From NCBI GenBank assembly GCA_026419785.1, contig JAODTK010003777.1, positions 224,501 through 288,500 on the forward strand: a stretch of DNA of 64,000 bases, read 5' to 3'. A program made the translations under genes and the position numbers. Of the stretch, positions 38,101 through 53,100 are shown piece by piece. Every line of letters begins with the position of its first letter. Position 1 is the first letter of the stretch. The notes under the pieces were generated by a model. That model saw nothing but the letters and a program-made list of their open reading frames with translations, did no database searches and had not been told where the DNA came from. This DNA comes from Sclerodactyla briareus (taxonomy: Eukaryota; Echinodermata; Holothuroidea; Dendrochirotida; Sclerodactylidae).

Positions 38101-41100
38101 ATGTTCCAAGCAACAGCCTACTGTTTTCAACACGCTGTGATTGAGATATTATACTATTCTCTACATTTTGAATGCTGGAAACCTCTTTGAACACATATTT
38201 GCATGTTTGAACCCGTGACGTGTCAAGCTTATGACAATAAAATATCGCCAAAACTGGCAATTGGGGAGTTTTAATGGTATTTTAGGGTATCGCTGAAATT
38301 TAGCACATGGTCTAACAACGGTTGTTTAGTTGTTAAACACTAGTAGGCTGAGGCGTCCATTGTTGATAAAATATTAATATAATAATAATAAAATAATAAG
38401 AATGAGTATAATGATAATAATAATAAAACAGTAATAAACAATCTATAGTAGGCTACACGGTTCTCTATAGCATCATATACACCTAAAGATGAGTGAAAAG
38501 GTGGCCTCCTGATTAGAGGAAACGCCCATCGTGCAGGAAGCACGGTTAATGCCATCTATAGAAAAGAAAGATCTTATCTTGCGCACTTTGTACTTATGGG
38601 ATGAGCACTCTCAAAGTTGATGAATGGAGGGGGGAATATTTACCGTAGTAGGGGCCCATTATCTAGCAGTATGATAGCAGAGCCTACAATGTCAGAACTT
38701 GAAGTGAATCACAATATGCAGACTATCCACTTAACAAGGCATTTACTTTCAGGAGCACATGAACAGTGTATGTATTATGAGCAAACTCAAGTGTATTTAA
38801 AGGATATAACACATAAATAATATAAATTATACTGTTACGATGATTTCCTTAGGGTAATCTTTTACCGAATTCGTTTACGGAATTACATTTTTCATGACAT
38901 GGAAAATGCAACAAGACAAGGGCAGATGTTTTGTTCTTACTCATACATAAGATATGTTAATATATCAAATCAGAGGAAAAACTAAGTATGGTAAAAATTG
39001 TGATAGAAATGAGGAAAATAACAAACTTTTACACTTTTTTTTCGTCGGAATTACATGCATCTGGCTTTGCTTTCACGCTCACCTTTTCGTAGGTGGAAAA
39101 CTATTTTCAAACAAATACTTTCGATGGGGACTGAGATTGTTATGTATTGATGCCTAAATGAAACCTATCACTTATCCCACTGAAAGCATCTGGATTCGGC
39201 ACAAAATGAAAAAAAAAAACAATTCATGAATGGTCAAAAATTGCATATTCATCACAAACTAGCTTTTCAACCTAAAAATGAGTTTTTCCAAAAAATTTGC
39301 AACCGCCATGGGGTTCCCATCAAATTCTGATCTAGAAATCATTGAGAATACACTGCAAATAGACTTCCAGATTTGTCTTTTTTTTTCCCATACGGAATTG
39401 CCCAACAGAGGATGGTAGTCATTCCAGCTATATAGTTCGAGAGATAGAAACGTGTACTGAAGACTTGGATATTATGGGGGATTTGGATTGTAGCGACCAC
39501 GCCCACCAGTCTCAGTAATTGGAACTGCCCCATGCCATTGATAACTGATAGAAGAGTTACCCCAAGCCTTTTTTCCCACATTCCAGGCAGGGCTCCCAGT
39601 TTAGGGACCATCATAATATCTTTCACACTTGTCTGTCTATGGACGTGTCACCAAGTGCACTCGTTCTTTGATTCTTCTTCAATTTTATTCATATCAGATG
39701 TTTTTAAGGATCCCCAATTCCAGACTTCCTATGGTTAAGTGTCGCCAGCAGAGGTGAGTGGGGGTGGGGCACGTTTCCCTGCTTTGGTCAGTGAACAAGG
39801 GATTTTGGCAAGGGGGAAATGTGGGGTCCAGATAGTTTTTTGTCCAAATGTCTATGGGGCCGGCGACTGGGTGAGCGACGGTCGTCGGGAAGTAAAATGC
39901 GGTCAGGGAAGTTGTAGATGAAATTGCTTGTTGTCTGGTTGTTGGTCAATGGTGTTTGGTCAGCCCCGTTATGTCGGGGACGATGCCGTTTGTCTATTTT
40001 CGAAATAGATTTGTGCTTTATCCTTCACTCCTGAATGGCACTACCCCATAACGGATGGTAGAAACTGGACGGAATGAACTGCTATTTTCCGTACGCCCGG
40101 CGATGCAGGAAAGGAAATGGGAACGGAATGTATGAATTGCAGATGCTGATGCGCTGATGGCTGGCCACAATAATGAATGATGGACAACTACCCTGTTCAT
40201 TTTTTAGGATAATTTAATTTAAAACACAATAATACATGTAATCATGTTAAAAGATAGGCCTTCGTCTAATCTTGGGGAAGGTGGGCAATATAGATGAGTC
40301 TGGGTGTCATGGTGGGAGTTGTGGATCTAACGGTTATGTTATTAGTAAATCACCTTCAGTCTTTATGCTTTGATTTCCTGTTGCCACGTCTAAACACAAC
40401 AAAGACGATACTATACATAACTAGAGAACCTATTCGCGAATGTGAATATACGCTCCACTATTTGCTTTAGTGTTTACCCCGGTCCATCAGACTTTTTGTT
40501 TGATTGAAGAATTGTTCACCAGTGGTTGTACAGTTGTACTATATGTTATTCAGTGTCAATATTGTTCGTCTTTGACATCGTCAGACAGGGAACTGCAGGC
40601 TAAATGTATACTGTAATGTTCAATGGTGACCGTTGAAATAAGCCGCTAATACAATGATGATAAAACTTAATTGTAATTGTTATAGTGACCTTTCTCTTTA
40701 TGACTAGGCCTAGACGTCATGGGCTATACTTCTAGCCTAATATCGGCAGATCAATATGTGGAGTGGAGCCTATGCACTTCACTGGACATATAGGCCACAG
40801 CGGTGCATGGAAACTGACGAGAATGAAAATGTGGATCGTTGCTAGTGTCGACGAGTCAGGATATCTGAGTGACATCGATTGGGCGATGTGTTGCACTCGT
40901 CTGTGTCCGCAGTCAGGCTGTGGGGCAAAACAGGTAGACGGGATTCGTGCTCCTGTAGATGCATTGAGTCCATTCCAATTATCCAAACTGATGTGAGTGA
41001 GTTTTCCATGTGCAGCTAGGTCATAAGTCCATTTAAAAACAACATTAAACAGCAAGAACAAGAATCGCTGCCTTGCAAACAACCGAAGCTTTCGTAATGG

Positions 41101-44100
41101 GTAATACCTGGCATGCTCAAAGGTAGACTTGATTGGCGAAACAGCGCATTGGCTCGTAAGTAGCCTATGCAAGGAACGTAATGAGTGAAGTTTTGGCTCA
41201 TTGAAACAGGTGACCCGGGGGGGGGGGGGGGGGGGGCAGTCTAAAACAGAACGAGTGAACTTATGGAACTGGTGGGGGAGCATGAATGATCACCGACTAT
41301 ATTTGGAAGAGTGATTTCCAGACCACAAACAACCATATCATACTCGTTTTACACAGACCCATAACAGGAACTGTCAGTGGAGAAGGCATGGATGCCACAG
41401 CACCGTCAAAACAAATAACTTGGCGAGTCCCTCCCCCACCCCATGCCAGCTGGGGTGCCGATGTTCTCCACTTTTTAGTGAATACGTTAGTACAAGAGAA
41501 GTCAACAACAGTTTTTCTTTATAATATGGCTCAAAAACGCCGAACAAGCTGCCAGGCTGGGCAACTTGAGAGAAAAAACAAAAAAATGAAACATGAATTG
41601 CAAGAAGTCAAAAAGAGCCATTGCCAATGGCTGCAAGGGCTATCATCGTGTCACATGGGGGTCTAATAAATTGAGATTAGGTGGCATCACTTGCCTCCAT
41701 GTTGACTTCGATTCCCAGTATCTTGATTACTAGGATATTAAACGTGCCCTTCAAAAGATTTAGATCCCCGCAAGTCATATGGTGGATTAGTGATGTTGGG
41801 TACGCTATAGGTATACTGTAGGCAATGGGGGATACAAAATTGGGTGGGTTCATTCTCCTGTTGCTGCAGTAGGTGAAGGTGGTCAGGGGTTACTTTGTGT
41901 TCCCCGTTGCGATTCTAGTTAGGGTTACTGTGGGTCCTGACCATGTGCTGTAGGGTTACTGTGTGTCCCGCAGAAGGCAGAAGTAATTACTGTGTGTTTT
42001 TACATTATGCATAGCCATGTTCAATGCCAGAAGTGGCTTACGCTGTGTTCCCACGTAGCGGGAAAGGCCACGCATCACGCGAGGGTATAAACGGGAGCCG
42101 AGTCCCGTAAGTCCACTCTTTGTATTTGCCCCTATTAGTGTTCCCTAACACCACTTCCCCTTTCCCAGTATTGTATCTAAGTCGGACATATGCCCCACGT
42201 GTGTGTGGTAATGTGTCGTAAAACATTTAGGATGTCCAAAAATAGGTTATTCTGTATATTGTGTATTGTTATCTTATAACACCAGTAACATCTTCGCAGT
42301 CTAAGCAAAATAAGTAGAATTAATTGCCAGAATATAATCAATATCTGCTGCAGCTCAGGAAATTTTAGAGTATCATGATGTTTTGTGTTTGTACAGGTGC
42401 AACAAAATAGTTAGTACCGGTTTCATTTATAATTGATTTATGTGTTGATGTTTGTTTAGGAAGCTAGTTTTGTTTGTAGTCTCGGATGCAAATAGTAAAG
42501 TGTGGAATTGAGAATATTTGTAGCCTACATAGTATAATCTTGCAAATGAATAGTGTACATTGGCGAAGAATGGGCATTTAAGGAACTAGATAACATATTG
42601 GAATATTCGGGCTAGATAGCAATGATATACGAATAAATGGGGATAAATATGAATTACCAATTAGATGTCTATTTTGACAATGGGTTTTACGGGAGGATTA
42701 TAGAGATCAAGTATGAATCAGGGACTATTTTATAACTCCCGGATATATTTTCAAGTAACTTGATTTATGTCTGTTGAATGTAACGATGATATAGTGCAGT
42801 TTGAAGGGTTGAATTTGAACATAGTAATTACCAATTGTTTGCCGTACTAAACACCCTCTTACCCGCACAGGGTCACTTAACTGTAAATGGTCATATTATT
42901 GAGTATGTTTGTATGTGGTTAATGTTGCAGGGGTTTTTCCTTCGGGATGTAGCCAATACAAGGAAAAGCGACCAACTGTGACCTGCCCATCTCTGACGTC
43001 TGTGTTCAAGAACCACGTGACAATCTGTAAACAATGTACTTCAAAGGGATTTGATCTGGGTCCCACTGAAATTAGGTATGCGGGGGAACATGATAGGTTT
43101 TAAAAAAAATACTTCACGTAGTTCACAGTAGTTAGTTGTGGAACGCATGCAATGATTTTAGGACGGATAGGAAGATGTTGCAACAAATGTGTCATGATGT
43201 TACTGACCTGAGAAAGGGGAGAAAAATAATTGTTTATGCTGCTTATTTTATTTCAATATGAAAGAAATTACAGGCCTTAATTCTCAACAAAACTGAGTAT
43301 TGCTGTCCTCATTAAATGATTAGGCGATCGTCCACTGTTGGCAATTCCGCACGCACTTCAATACACGTGCATTAGAAGCAACCACCACATGTTTATCATT
43401 CTTCAGAGAGAAAAACAATAATAAGCCAGTAAGCCCTATTCAGTGCCTTGAACATAGTGAAGAGGCTCCTCTATTGTGTCCGTGGTAAGCTGCTTACAAT
43501 GGCGGGGGACCTGCCCACTAATTCTATGTGTATTCCCTGTGAGTGCACGAACTTGAGCCATGAAATATGCAAAATATAATGTCAAGAGGCTCCCAAGGAG
43601 AGGGACCTCGAAGGACCGGTTAGAAAGGGATGTGTTCCATTATACAATTTGTTTTGGGCTGGAAACCCCCCCAGTGAGCTAGCCACTTAGCTTAAGATTA
43701 TGATATTTGTACAGAAAACAGTATAATGGATGAGAAAACCTGTTACATTCAACATTCATCTGGTCTCTGTTAACATCAAAACTTTTATATCAAAAACAAT
43801 TGCAAGGAAAATGACCCGGCAGAGCATTTCTGTTTCCTTGTCCGCCAAGGCCTTGAAAAGATTGCTATATAAGTACTCCCCATTTTCCAAGAACGTACCC
43901 CAGTGGGACGTATTGCCCACTGCCATTAGAGAATCACAACCTTCAAATTTTTGGAAGAAATAGGCAAAGGGATTCTATAGGTGCTACAGGGAGCCACCTA
44001 CAATAATCGCTGCCGTACCGCGTCGTGCCCTGTGCGGGATATCCTACACCAAAGGAGTGGCACCAGTATTCAACAGAGAAGATAGCATTTTGCAGGGAAC

Positions 44101-47100
44101 AAGATTGCAGGCCAGCCCCCCCCCCCCCCCCTAAATTTATTTAATGGTTATTCACAACAGATATATAACAAAAAAACAATTTTGCTTACTTCTAATTGCT
44201 TCAGCTGATTTTCTCTCTCAACCAATGCCTCCATATCCTCCGTTGACTTGAGATTGATCCATGCTGTCAACAGAAAGATGAGTGTGTTGTCTTACCGAAA
44301 GCTCACTGGGCAAAGTATTGATGTGTGAGTAGATAGATAGATAGATAGATAGATAATTTAGTCAGTCATCGAATGAAATTATATACATGGAAATTGCGTT
44401 GAAAACCGGAGCCTCAAACAAGAACAAGAAAAATAGAACGAGTAAGACAAAGAACATACATAAAAATTTAAACAATTCTATGACCAGGTAGAGGATGTAA
44501 AGAGTATAAAAGGGGGTACTATACTGCTATGAATATGAGAGGATCAGAAGTTTAAAAGTATAGCAAATATACCATAAAAATGAGAAGCAGTATCTAAGTG
44601 ACGGCAAGACTAGCACCGATCAGCGGGCATTATATGGATTGTATATCTTACAAAGATCAGGATAAGACTATTCATGAGCCTCTTTGATCCTGATTGTACG
44701 CAGCCTTTTACCAGAGGGCAAGAACGGGAAATGAATGATGAGCAGGATGTAGCTTGTAGCAAAGAAATATACCCCTGATGACAGCATCTGAACCAGAGTC
44801 TGCATGTAGAGCCCTCAACCCTGTGAATGTCTAGGTTGACATGCGGGATGTACCTACGGTGGGTGATGCGGGGGGGGCAAAACTTGGGGAGTAGTGCACC
44901 AGTTAATCAAGCAGAATTGGAGCCATGCCACCCGGCACTAAAAGAATCTCCAGGGCTGAATATACGGCACAAATAGTGAGCCATATGGGAAAACACTTAA
45001 CAGTCACAAATGGTCCCCTGTATGGACCTGGCCACTGACATGACCGCTTGCACACCCACACTGCACTGGCCATCACTAATCTTCAAAGAAGTCAGATGCT
45101 GAGTGCACCCTTACTAGATTTTCTCCAGCCTACAAACCCTGGTGACATCAAGGCAAACATCGCATTCATATACCTCACAACCTTATAAGACTATAGTTTA
45201 CATTGCACTTTTGGGCAGAAATAATGATTGTAGTTTTCTTCACCCTCTACATAAAGGCTGCATAGTATGTTAACATGAATGGTTACATTTGACAAAATTC
45301 AGAGGAAATTCACCCAAGGCCCTGGTCAAACGTTGCGACTAAAGTACCACAAATGACCGCTTAATGTCGGCAAATAGAGAATATGAAAAAGATGCGATGA
45401 TTCAAAAACCTGGAGCCAAGTTACCATGAATGCTCTGCATATTGTACTCGCGAAGTGTGATACAGAGGGGCCAAATGAGAGGGCAACACATCCCGGGATA
45501 AACCTTTGTGCCATTAGAACAAAAAGATTTGATTCTGGTCTAGACCCTACTGCTTCTAAGTAAGATCTAATAGCTATTGTAGACATTTGGGAAAACCACC
45601 CCGCCGCCAGTTATTGCCTATCCAACATGCTAATTTGTTAATATAACAAGCCCAGGATCGGAAATAAGCGGGGGCGCGATGGGCGATTCGCCACCAATTT
45701 TCCTGGAATAGCCCTCTGACAATATACGTATGCGGAATATAAAAACGAATGTTATGTCAAATCGCCAGTGCTGAAAGGGTCTCTTCAAAAAACAATAAAT
45801 AGCAATTCAAAAATAGAATCAAAGTCCATTTGCTGAAGTGCTTTGTTTCACTTAATATGGAATCTTTCGAGAAGTTCTAAGAAATTTCGTGTCAAATCTG
45901 CGTATCCGATATCAATCCATGCGAGAAAACTACAGTACCATTCCCGTGAAAATTTTGTATAATCGTCTGATTGACTGAAAGATGTGGAACTTTCCCTCCG
46001 TAGCTTAAACACACACTGGCAGGCCTGTAACGAATTGCGTCCGGAGCAGTCCGCGTGGGATAACATAATTACGGAACACAACTGCACTGCCCTTTGCAAG
46101 AACACAATTTGTTGCTAAGCGGGCTAGTGCACATGACTTGGAATGTACGCGACACTTGCCGTGTCTTGCGGTCAGCCAGGGTTAGCATGATACTTGGTTC
46201 TGACACGCGAGCGCGGCGTACACTAATGTTAAAGAGATACCCCGTGGGGTAAAAGAGCCCCAAGCCCTCTCCGTAGGGCTTTTTTTGAAGGACAAAATTG
46301 TAAAGAGCCCCCATGAAGGCAAAAATTAATTCTACCCTTAACCAAGCTGAATCACTATAGGGGGCACTAGCTTATAGAGCAGAACAATACATTACATTAC
46401 GATTAGACACAAAACATCTTCCAGACATCGAATGTACATGTAGTATACAATGCACATCCCATTTTCTAGCATCTCAGGGTTTGGTCATAACCAATTAGTG
46501 TCCCTCAAGATGCCGTACTTTTCTCGGTAATACACGATTACCTTAGGTCTCTTTTATGTCTTAATAGCATACATGGCATGAAACTTTGCTCCAGTACATG
46601 TGCATAACAGCAGATGACCAGGCCAAATGAGTTAAGAAATCAAAAGCTGGGATAATGTAAGTCAATAGGCGACCTTGGGAGCACGGGCAGATTAATTTGT
46701 GGGGGTCCAATCTAGCCAAAGTCAATTCAGATTATCACAGATCATGGAAATAATTTCTCTAATGGCACTTCAATACAACTGCTCACTTGCAAAATGAACA
46801 CACCCAAAAATTAATATTTTGAATGTACAATTTAATCTTCCTGAGAGTTAAATCCAGAAAACACATGTCAAAGCTACCTGGGTTATTACTTGTTTTTTTC
46901 CAAAAGATTTCTTACAACTGAAAAGTATTTTGGACAAAAACATGTGGAAGATTAATTTTGCGTGCAATAGAAGTGCAGAGGAATGGTGCAGGAATGTACA
47001 GGACTATGCAGGGAACAGTTTAAAACAACTAAGCCTAACAAAACAAGACAGATATATCAACAATACCTCCTGTCGCTGGAACAAAATAAGTTCATCCGAA

Positions 47101-50100
47101 ATAACGTACAAAATTCATTGTCACGTTAATCTATACTCGCGCGGGACTGGTATTCCTTCAATGGAATATATGGTACCATAGTATCTAAAACAGTGGTTTT
47201 GTAAGTTAATTGTGTCATAGCAGTTTGCCAACCTCCGAGTAACTTCTACCAGGTGAGAAGATGCTCAGAAGAGTATATCAGTCAGTCAGTCCACTCCTGA
47301 CAAAAAAATTGGGTGGTAATCTGCATGACAATTGAATATGCACACTAAGATGTCGCAACACTGCCACTGCGAGAGGAACCAGTCATAGTATAACAGTGTT
47401 TAGTAATAGTCTGTGGTATATGGTCTAAAGTCCAAAGTCCCATGCCGTTAAAAGGAAAGTTGCATTAAGACCTGGAAATTTGTTGAGTCGAGATATACAG
47501 AGCTTCTTTGTTGTAAATAAATAGAAAGTCTTTGCACCAATGCTTGCTATGATCAGCTTCATGATTTTGCTACACCCCTCCAGTTTTTTCTCTAATAATT
47601 GTAATTATTTCTGGAATCCCCAATTTAATGTCAACAGACTGGGATTTTTGTACTTTTACAAACTACCAACAAACAGGGCCTTAGCCCTGCAATGCACCTC
47701 ACTGACTTGAGACGACTGATAACTTTTAGTGAGGAGGCTTTGAGACAGCGGAGGAAAGATGAAGAGGAGGTGAGGGAACATGCTCATCTAAATACCTATC
47801 ACAAAAGAAGTAAAAAGAACTGATATTTTCATTTTATTTGATTTGATTTCTACAGGTCCAAGGAGCCAAAAGTATCATCTAGCAACACTAGCTCTATGAT
47901 TGTGGAGAATGGCGACGGTGGATAACTGTCTTCTCGCTGGACTAGGGATCAGAGCAGGGTTATGGATGCTTGAAATGTTTTTTGTTCAATTTTCGAATAT
48001 TTTTATTTCTTTGTGATGTTTGCACACTAGTGTTTTCTAATTTAGAAGGGGAACCAACAATGCATGGACTAAAGGCACCTTAAACTTTTTGACCCTTCAA
48101 TAGGTGATTCCCACGAGACCTAAAAAAAAAAGTTTTTGCTAAATATGTGGGATGGTTGCCCCCCACTTTAAAATTGGAGACTGTATGAATTCCTCAGTTG
48201 GCCAGGTGCAAACTTGGGTGTTTAATAGACAGTCATATGGCATGAACTCGCACATCTCTGCAACTATTCAGGTCGTCAGCTTTAGAAACCAAGGTAGACT
48301 CGGAAGCATCTAAGCCAAAGGCAACAGACAGGGGGGTTCATGCATACATTACTTCTCGGCTTGACATGGTTACGCAATGATGTTGTCTTCTCAACGAACG
48401 ATTGTCGAGTCCAGATTGCAACAAAAACATTGCCGTCCGTCTTGTTACACCCACTAAGCCGTCTGTACACATATTCTGTTCTCTGTACTGGAGCTACTGG
48501 AACTCTATCATCCGTCTCGTTCTGGTCTGAGATCTGCATGACCACATTCTTCTGCTAGCCAATCGTCACGTTCGTGGGGGGACAGATCCGTCTCTGGTGG
48601 CAGCACCCCGGTGGAACAAACACCCGATGAACTATGGTCATGTTCTTCACTGGCGACACGTTTAAATTAAGATTGACGACTTACTTATGAGAATTGCCTT
48701 CAATATTGTTTACGCTGCAGGTTGATAGTTTGTACATAGGGTTATATTGTAATGTTTTTGTGAGCTGTGTGCGCCATGGTTGCTTTTTCGCATTTTTGTG
48801 GCATTATAAGTATTCAATTAATGTTATATTTGTTTGATACCTGCAAACTCCCCAGAAAGAATGGGTCGGACTGGTTCTTCATCTGCATAGGGATTCTGCT
48901 AAAAGAAGAGAAGGCTAATCTGAGTAATACGAATAGAAATGCTTTGATTAGAGGCGGCCTTAGCAGGATAAAAATTGGGTTGTCCATCTGACGGGAGGCT
49001 TACAGGACAATGCGGGGATCTGGCAAATGCGTTAATCACTATAAAAACATGTTAGAAAATGAACTCTTTTAATCACTATGGACATGGTTGTAGCGGCTCC
49101 AAACTCAATTCAGGTTGGCGCACAAGATTTTACAGCACCCGCAGGTGCGAAGCATTTGTGTCATGCACCATATTTTCCCTATCTAATCAATATTAATGAT
49201 TTAGATTTTTTATGCGCCTGACATGTGGCAACCACATCTCAAAGCACTTCACAATCATACCCCTGCTCATTGGTAATTTTCACACCACATATATAGGGTG
49301 CCACAACCTTGCTGTTCGCACCTGGCACACTGAACAGTTATGCCCCATCATCGTGTCCCCTGGGGGACTTCCATAGGTGCAGCCACAACAGCGCAAGGCT
49401 ATATAAGGTACCTAACAGGGTAACCCATTTACAACCTGGGTGGAGGAAGCAGCAATCGAGATGAAGCACCTTGCTAAAGGGTACAACGCCGACTCGAACC
49501 ACAACCACGGGTTACGAGATCGACGGCCTTCTCTTAACCAATTAGGCCACCAAGCTCTTTACAAGCTTGCCGCCGCGGTGTTTGCCTTGTTTAAAGCTCA
49601 CGTCTGTATCATCATTTACATGTGATCACTTTCTCACTAGGGTCTTCAGCCACATTTCAGCTCTATCCATACTATTGCAACATTTACATCAATTTTGTGA
49701 CCTGAGGTTTACGGAACACGGCGTCAATTGTTTCCATCGTCAGGCCATTATCTCTATTGAGTGAATCAGTGCCACAATGCGCTCAATAATCACATGTAGG
49801 TACATGGCACATGCCATTGTAAATAAGTGACGCAATAATTGCGGTTACAGGTTAGTCCAAATTGATTCAGTGGCGTAGAGTCCGCCAGTAATGACTATTG
49901 TGCTGTCATCTCATCAGGTCAATTCAAGACACTCCCATGGCAGCAACTTATCTTATCAGCTGTTACACCCGGCTTCTTAACGGCATATCTATAGTTGGAC
50001 ACTAGTCCGCTAAAATTCCATGTGATTTAACATCGAGTAGATCTGTAATACAGACGCCCAACGATGACAGCTTATCGACGTATCTGGCAGCCTAACCAGC

Positions 50101-53100
50101 CTTGAGGTTAGTAACAGAGATTTATATAATTGTCACGGCCGCTCAAAGATCCCGCAATCAACTTATCGCTGTCACGCATGTGACCAGCAACACACTCAAT
50201 ACATAGCCATATGTATTTAGGCACACGCGTCCCTAGCTTTTGCTTCCTTCGATATTTTTCAGGACTGCAGAAAGGCAATGGAAAATACAGCCAATAATGG
50301 CCACTCTGCTCAAAAAGATGATGCCATGATTATTCCCACCCCAAAGAAGAAAATATCGCTAATACAACTGCGGTTTACTGGCTTGGTCTCCGCTAACTTC
50401 ACTGAATCACTGATCCACTGTTCTTCCCAAAGTTGCAAACCTTGATCCATAAGGTACTCAACAATGGATGAATTGCTACAGTGTCCTCCGCCAGGTTGCA
50501 ACAATCAATGGTTCATAACAACAGTCACCAAGCAAACAATTGCAAGCCTTTCATGTGCTCTCTCAGATCCAGTTATTAGTATTTAACAGAACCGGACTGA
50601 TTGTTTGTTGACCATGTCTATCAAAGGAGTACTAATTTTTTGATGTAAGAAAATAATACCCTTTATTTGGCAAACTTACCACATACTACGGACAACTGTT
50701 GCCGCCATTTTTCTAACTTTCAATATTCCAGGACCAATGGTGGACTGCACTATACAATACACTGCATACACACACACACAAAAGTGATCGCTATTTTCTT
50801 TCTTTCTTCCTGAACTTTGTTCAGGGCGAGACAAAAAACGCTAGTGCTAGTGTAGGTGTATTACACTGAATTACTCATAAAATGGTCATGGATCTTGAGC
50901 AATACCATCCGGTGAGTTCATAACAGAGGTTCCTGCCTCGTTTTTTCAACCCTTACACGCCCATTTCTAATGCCACCAAGAGACCGCAAGTGAACATGGC
51001 AAGGAATCAGTATGCATAATTTTCCAAAACTTCCATTATTGCATATTTCCCAAAACTTCCGACCTGATTATTGCGATAGGTCATATACTATGTATACTGT
51101 ATAAGACACTACAAAAACACCATCGTGCCTGTACAATATCACACATAGGAATCACTTCCGACATGATAAGCGAACTGTCATAGTACGGAGTTGTATTGCC
51201 GTAAAAGATATACACAATACAAACCATCAAGCCGATAACGAACGGTATACAACAGCAATATCACAAGAAGTATTCACTCCCCGACATGAATATGCCGAAA
51301 TGTCAAACCGTGTGTACTGCATGTATCAGATTCTAAGCAAAATCAAGTACTCGGCCGGTAACGAACTCACGGAAAAGACCGAGTTAACTTAGACTCACGC
51401 CAAGTTACAACACGTATCCCCCCAATTCCCCTCCCCCATTCCCCCGCTCTCACCCGTTCTTGCGTACATTCCCTAGCGCGCCGCGCGCGGAGAGACCCAC
51501 CCCCCGGGAGAGGGGACAGGGAGGGCAGGGGAAAACCCAAGGAAAGGGATGGAGGGAGGGGGGGGCTCAGCTCGGGAAAGCACCCGGACAACAGTCCATC
51601 CCTACTGAACTAACACACTAGGAGCCCACACACCCGCGTGTGTTAGGCTACGGGGGAATCCATGCACAACCCTATTGTGCTAGGAGCACCTAGGATAAAT
51701 ATGGGGGGGGGGACTGACGCAAAACGGGGATCGAGCGGGAGGAATAAATCCAAACACCAATATCACGAAACGCTAAGGATAAAAACATCTCCTGATAGAA
51801 GACGTCGAAGAAAAATGTCCTAGCAAGATTTCTGAATGTCGATTGAAAGCAGTTGGGTGATTGTCGGCCATGAAAAATCGATGAAATTCTTCGCCAAGAT
51901 GCTCATGAACTTAAACGTCGCTGGCAAAACTAAGAAGGACGCTAGGGTTGCCAGCCCGGTCTACTGTAAAAAGTTGCCAGATGTTCAATGGCGCGGGTGG
52001 GGTGCAAGTGCAATATGGGGTAAGTTGAGTAAGTGAAATAGATTTGCAATATTGTAGGGCTATGGCCACTGATTGATTTCATCTCAGGGGATTTTTGCCA
52101 GAAAATTGGAGAAGTGGGGGGGGGGGGGGGGAGGGGAAGATTTCTGCCAAGGAAACCAAGTGATCACGCTCGGGCCCTTGCAAGATTCACTGTGCACTTT
52201 CACATTTTAATGTACCCGGTATATTCAACATGTGAGAAAACAAAGGAATAGTATACTTTGAATGAATCGAAAAAAGCAAAACCAGAAGCCAAAAGGCCAT
52301 TGATGCCGAACCCAACGGTCTGAAGTCCTGTTCAATTAGAAGCTGGGAAACCACTTCCCTTCAATTCAAATAATATACTCCCCCCCAAACTAGACAATCC
52401 ACCTGGCGGGTAAACTGCCAAAAGGATATGCCCCCTTTTGAACAATGGGAGGCGATGATGCTTTTACTAAGGATCAGATAATCAAAGAATGACCTGTATG
52501 TCCAATGGAAGGGGTAGTAGGTATTCCAAATGAAACTGTCCACAACAAAGTGCGACCTCTGGTGACCTCAAAGTCATGCCATGTTTTCAGACCAATGAAG
52601 GTCCACTCACACCCACAAGTTTTGTTCAATCCGACATGATAAGAAAGGGAAACTGTAAAGATTTCACACATTTGACCTCCAATGACAGTGAAGTCATTGC
52701 CATGTTTTTCAGAACCATCCAAAGTCTAAACCCACCAAGTTTTGTTTAAATCAGACGAACTTCTTTTCTTTCTCGCGAATTCGACCCTCCAGTGGACCTT
52801 GGAATCATTGCTATGCTTTTCAGAACGATCCAAAGTCTACACCCACCAAGCTTTGTGTATATTAGACAAACTTCATTTTGCAGTAAAACCTGCAAAATAG
52901 AGGGCGGCAGTCATGGCACAAGGCCCACTTTGGAACTCATCCGAGATTCACCTAGAGAAAAACATGTGTGCCAACTTTCAGATCAATCGGATAAAGCATT
53001 GAGGACTTATTGCGCTAACATGAAAATCTTCCGGCGGCAGACGAGGATGCAGCCGTTTTGCAAACGAAGACAAAACCATAATATCCCCGGGGTGGGGATA

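Noticed and set aside
40530-40600. Missing syntaxin micro-exon candidate (minus)
   Set aside because: No AG/GT pair at the right places and the peptide does not fit ADI-DVN.
40732-41283. Longest open frame in the window (183 codons, minus)
   Set aside because: Runs through a G20 tract, has no domain, no conserved motif and no splice context.
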